From: UBA1081 sp045537555
GTDB lineage: Bacteria > Bacillota > Clostridia > Oscillospirales > Acutalibacteraceae
Length of the DNA: 8,850 nt
NCBI GenBank assembly: GCA_045537555.1
Contig: JAZSPR010000065.1
Location: 1 to 8,850 of the forward strand
Direction of reading: 5' to 3'
The first letter of the stretch is position 1, and every line of letters begins with the position of its first letter. A model generated the notes under the pieces. It made no database searches and had not been told where the DNA came from. It saw nothing but the letters and a program-made list of their open reading frames with translations. The translations under genes and the position numbers were made by a program. Shown here one piece after another: positions 6,688 to 8,850 of this stretch.

Positions 6688-8532
6688 ATGTGCGGATTTG
6701 TAGGCTTTCTCAATGAAACTGCAGATGCAGATTACAACAATAAAACCGTAAGAGCTATGGCAGACAGAATTGTCCACCGTGGCCCCGATATGGACGACTA
6801 TTATGTGGATGATGATGTGTCCCTCGGTTTCAGAAGACTGAGCATTATCGACCTTGAGGGCGGAAGTCAGCCCATTTTCAATGAAGACAAGTCAAAGGTG
6901 CTTGTTTTCAACGGTGAAATTTACAATTTCCAATCCCTTCGTGAAGACCTTATCGCAAAGGGGCATAAATTCTATACACATACAGACTCGGAAGTGCTTA
7001 TTCACGGTTATGAGGAATACGGCAAGGATTTACTTCCCAAGCTCCGTGGTATGTTCGTGTTTGTTATCTGGGACAAGAAAGAAAAGAAACTCTTCGGTGC
7101 AAGAGATATTTTCGGCATCAAGCCTTTCTTTTATTACATCAAGAACGGCACATTTATGTTCGGCTCCGAGATAAAGTCATTCCTTTCAAATCCTAAGTTT
7201 GAAAAGGAATTAAACCGTGACAGAATCCCCGAATATCTGTGCTTTGAGTATATTCCCTCAAACGAAACTCTCTTTAAAAATGTCTGGAAACTTGCTCCTG
7301 CTTCATATTTTGAGTGGAAAAACGGCGAAATGACTCAGGGTAAGTATTACGAAATGGAATACAACATCGACGAGAGCAAGAACCTTGAAGAATGGGAAAA
7401 GATTATTGCCGAAACCTTCCGTGATTCAACAACAGTTCACGGTATTGCAGACGTTGAAGTCGGTTGTTTCCTTTCAAGCGGTGTTGACTCAAGCTATGTT
7501 GTAAAGGAAATGAGCCGTAATAATAAAGTCCGCACTTTCTCTGTCGGTTACGAAGAAGAAAAGTATTCGGAGCTTAAATACGCTCAGGAGTTTGCAAAAA
7601 CTGCAGGTGTTGATAACTACATCAAGAAGATTTCGGCAGACGAATTCTTTGAGGCGGCTCCCACGGTTCAGTATTATATGGACGAGCCTCTGCCCAACCC
7701 ATCTGCAATTGCACTTTATTTCCTTACAAAGCTCGCAAGTGAGCAGGTTAAGGTTGTTCTTTCAGGTGAAGGTGCAGACGAACTGTTCGGCGGTTATCAT
7801 TATTATAAAGACCCTCTCAATTTCGAGAATTATCAGAAGCTGCCTCTCGGTCTTCGTAAAGCCGCGGCAGGTGTTGCTAAAAATCTTCCGAGATTCCACG
7901 GCAGACGCTTCCTTATGCGTGGTGCCGAAGGCATTGAAGAAAACTTCGTAAGAAACAACTATGTTTTCAATCACGACGAAAGAGATGCGGTTCTTGACCC
8001 CGATATTCCGGCATCAAATCCCGCAACATTCACAAAGCCTTATTTTGACATGTGCAAAAATGTTGATGACGTTACAAGAATGCAGTATGTAGATATGCAG
8101 ACATGGCTTGTTCAGGATATTCTTGTAAAAGCAGACAGAATGTCAATGGCAAATTCACTTGAACTCCGTGTTCCTTTCCTCGATAAAGAGATGTTGAAAG
8201 TTGCTCTTTCAATTCCCACAAGATACAGAGTTTCAAAGGAGCAGACAAAAATTGCACTCCGCGGTGCAGCTCTCAGTCAGGTTCCCGAAAAGACTGCAAG
8301 TATGCCCAAAACGGGCTTCCTCACACCTCTCAATGACTGGCTCAAGAGAGATAAATTCTATAATATGGTAAAAGAAGCATTTACAAGCGAAACTGCAGAA
8401 ATGTTCTTTGATACTGATTATATTATGGCTCTTCTTGACAACCACAAGAATGATAAAGAGAAGAATATGAAGCGAATCTGGTCGGTTTATTCATTTATTC
8501 TCTGGTACAATAAATATTTTGTTGAAAATTAA
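6688..8532 (+). CDS. asnB: AsnB-type glutamine-dependent asparagine synthase/amidotransferase
   Basis: A 614-residue two-domain enzyme. The N-terminal class II glutaminase domain (1 to about 200) has its nucleophile at Cys2 (MCGF), which fixes the start at 6688, followed by RIVHRGPD (27-34), RRLSIIDLEGGSQP (49-62), FNGEIYN (74-80) and HTDSE (98-102). The synthase domain has the pyrophosphate loop LSSGVDSS (262-269), SGEGADELFGGY (359-370) and DRMSMANSLELRVPFLD (483-499). It activates a carboxylate with ATP and transfers ammonia from glutamine. Free asparagine synthesis is one option. The same family includes cell-wall amidases: L. lactis AsnH amidates D-Asp of the cross-bridge, while B. subtilis, C. 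difficile AsnB and C. glutamicum LtsA amidate meso-DAP. Its position after D-Asp ligase and racemase favours a wall role by inference. Ribosome site GGAAGGAA (6668-6675) is slightly far, 12 nt from the ATG. Complete. Confidence 0.95.
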   Translation: MCGFVGFLNETADADYNNKTVRAMADRIVHRGPDMDDYYVDDDVSLGFRRLSIIDLEGGSQPIFNEDKSKVLVFNGEIYNFQSLREDLIAKGHKFYTHTDSEVLIHGYEEYGKDLLPKLRGMFVFVIWDKKEKKLFGARDIFGIKPFFYYIKNGTFMFGSEIKSFLSNPKFEKELNRDRIPEYLCFEYIPSNETLFKNVWKLAPASYFEWKNGEMTQGKYYEMEYNIDESKNLEEWEKIIAETFRDSTTVHGIADVEVGCFLSSGVDSSYVVKEMSRNNKVRTFSVGYEEEKYSELKYAQEFAKTAGVDNYIKKISADEFFEAAPTVQYYMDEPLPNPSAIALYFLTKLASEQVKVVLSGEGADELFGGYHYYKDPLNFENYQKLPLGLRKAAAGVAKNLPRFHGRRFLMRGAEGIEENFVRNNYVFNHDERDAVLDPDIPASNPATFTKPYFDMCKNVDDVTRMQYVDMQTWLVQDILVKADRMSMANSLELRVPFLDKEMLKVALSIPTRYRVSKEQTKIALRGAALSQVPEKTASMPKTGFLTPLNDWLKRDKFYNMVKEAFTSETAEMFFDTDYIMALLDNHKNDKEKNMKRIWSVYSFILWYNKYFVEN

Positions 8533-8539
8533 AATGTAG

Positions 8540-8558
8540 GGGCGCCCATCGGGCGTCC
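8540..8558 (+). repeat. GC-rich hairpin after asnB, dispersed-repeat type, possible terminator
   Basis: Eight base pairs (8540-8547 with 8551-8558, one G-U) close a three-base ATC loop, starting eight bases after the asnB stop. The sequence GTAGGGGCGCCC...GGGCGTCCG resembles short hairpins that I recall recurring between genes in gut clostridia. Only a poor T-run (GTTTCTC) follows, so it would be a weak terminator, but its place suits the 3' end of the operon. Confidence 0.55.
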
Positions 8559-8573
8559 GTTTCTCAGAATTTG

Positions 8574-8687
8574 CAATTCTCAATTTGCAATGCTCAATTA
8601 AGGAAGGGGTTGCACCCCTTAACCCCATTTATAATGGTTCAAAAGGCGAAGCCTTTTCCGGAATTGCGAATTTCTAATTGTGAATTG
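8574..8687. repeat. MITE-like 114-bp element with 26-bp imperfect terminal inverted repeats
   Basis: The left arm (8574-8599) and right arm (8662-8687) are inverted copies matching at 21 of 26 positions. Each arm is built from near-tandem 14-bp units of the CAATT type; on the left, 8573-8586 and 8587-8600 match at 12 of 14. Between the arms are two perfect hairpins: AAGGGGT/ACCCCTT with loop TGC (8604-8620) and AAAAGGC/GCCTTTT with loop GAA (8641-8657). A weaker CCAT/ATGG stem lies between them (8625-8637). There is no coding capacity. It may be a non-autonomous mobile repeat or a folded intergenic RNA element; target-site duplications are not evident. Confidence 0.6.
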
Positions 8688-8701
8688 GGCATCTCTAAAA
8701 A

Positions 8702-8733
8702 CTCTTTTCAAAAAAGAGAAAAAATGATATAAT
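8702..8733 (+). promoter_or_regulatory. Promoter of the transposase gene, with an overlapping palindrome
   Basis: TATAAT (8728-8733) has an upstream TGA (8725-8727), making an extended -10, and lies 17 bp after TTTTCA (8705-8710). The -35 box sits in the perfect 7-bp inverted repeat CTCTTTT/AAAAGAG (8702-8708 with 8712-8718, loop CAA). On the minus strand the same hairpin is followed by TTTTTA and could act as a terminator, perhaps shielding the element from outside transcription. Confidence 0.6.
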
Positions 8734-8764
8734 GATATCAGAAAATCGAAAGAGGGAAAAAGAG

Positions 8765-8850
8765 ATGCAGTTTGGTTTTTTTGATATAGAAAATAAAGAA
8801 TATCGTTTAAGTGAATTAGGCGACCATTTAGAAAAGTTAAATAATGTAAT
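8765..8850 (+). CDS. Transposase N-terminus, probable IS5 family (cut by window end)
   Basis: Twenty-eight complete codons are visible, reading from MQFGFFDIENKEYRLSELG to residue 28, with the frame open at base 8850. The pattern S-x-L-G-D-x-L-E-K-L-N (residues 16-26) matches the conserved N-terminal start of IS5-type DDE transposases, commonly SKLGDPLEKLN, although His stands where Pro is usual. The ATG is preceded by AGAGGG (8751-8756) with eight bases of spacing, and an extended -10 promoter lies upstream. The catalytic DDE region is outside the window, so intactness cannot be judged. The gene sits next to a MITE-like repeat, a setting typical of mobile DNA. The family call rests on one short motif. 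Confidence 0.6.
   Translation, partial: MQFGFFDIENKEYRLSELGDHLEKLNNV

Larger units (their letters stand above)
8688..8850 (+). mobile_element. Left end of a probable IS5-type insertion sequence (partial)
   Basis: A transposase-like gene begins at 8765, about 77 bp after the MITE-like arm ends. The DNA from about 8688 (GGGCATCTCTAAAAACTC) changes character and could be the terminal inverted repeat of the element. The right end is outside the window, so the boundary, the inverted repeat and any target duplication are unconfirmed. Confidence 0.45.

Noticed and set aside
6442..6777. Minus-strand open frame of 111 codons across the racemase-asnB gap
   Set aside because: It overlaps the 3' end of the racemase gene and the asnB start, has no ribosome site that I can see, and its translation has no recognisable domain.
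8573..8690. CRISPR-like array from repeated CAATT units
   Set aside because: The units are short, adjacent, imperfect and inverted between the two arms, with no regular spacers and no cas genes.
8702..8718. CTCTTTT/AAAAGAG hairpin as terminator of the plus-strand asnB operon
   Set aside because: On the plus strand it is followed by A residues, not T; it suits only minus-strand RNA.

Overview
The window looks like chromosome of an anaerobic low-GC clostridial bacterium, most likely Oscillospiraceae/Ruminococcaceae. This rests on AT-rich intergenic DNA, purine-rich Shine-Dalgarno sites, sigma-A-type promoters, a clostridial-style long GluRS paired with GlnRS, and a GTAGGGGCG...CG(T)CC hairpin repeat that I recall from gut clostridia. 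That assignment is inference; no rRNA or other marker is present.

Left part (1-4412, minus strand). A translation operon reads right to left: gltX (glutamyl-tRNA synthetase), glnS (glutaminyl-tRNA synthetase) and a 230-residue multi-pass membrane protein of unknown function. Gaps are 15 and 4 nt, and a promoter lies at 4486-4458. Beyond it, with its own promoter, starts an exported protein cut by the window edge (1-249). It has a signal peptide and a possible alpha/beta-hydrolase start.

Middle and right part (4521-8532, plus strand). Divergent from gltX, a strong extended -10 promoter drives an ATP-grasp ligase of the D-aspartate ligase type (Aslfm/AslA), an aspartate racemase sharing one base with it (TAATG), and, after a 135-bp gap with an inverted repeat, an AsnB-type glutamine-dependent amidotransferase. 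Together these can be read as a self-contained pathway. The racemase makes D-Asp from L-Asp, the ligase attaches it to the peptidoglycan precursor as a side chain or cross-bridge, and the AsnB-like enzyme amidates a carboxylate (D-Asp to D-Asn, as for Lactococcus AsnH, or meso-DAP, as for Bacillus and Clostridioides AsnB). This is the most interesting system in the window.

Right end (8533-8850). Non-coding DNA contains a GC-rich hairpin just after asnB and a 114-bp MITE-like element with 26-bp imperfect terminal inverted repeats and two internal perfect hairpins. These are followed by the left end of a probable IS5-type insertion sequence, whose transposase starts at 8765 and runs off the window.
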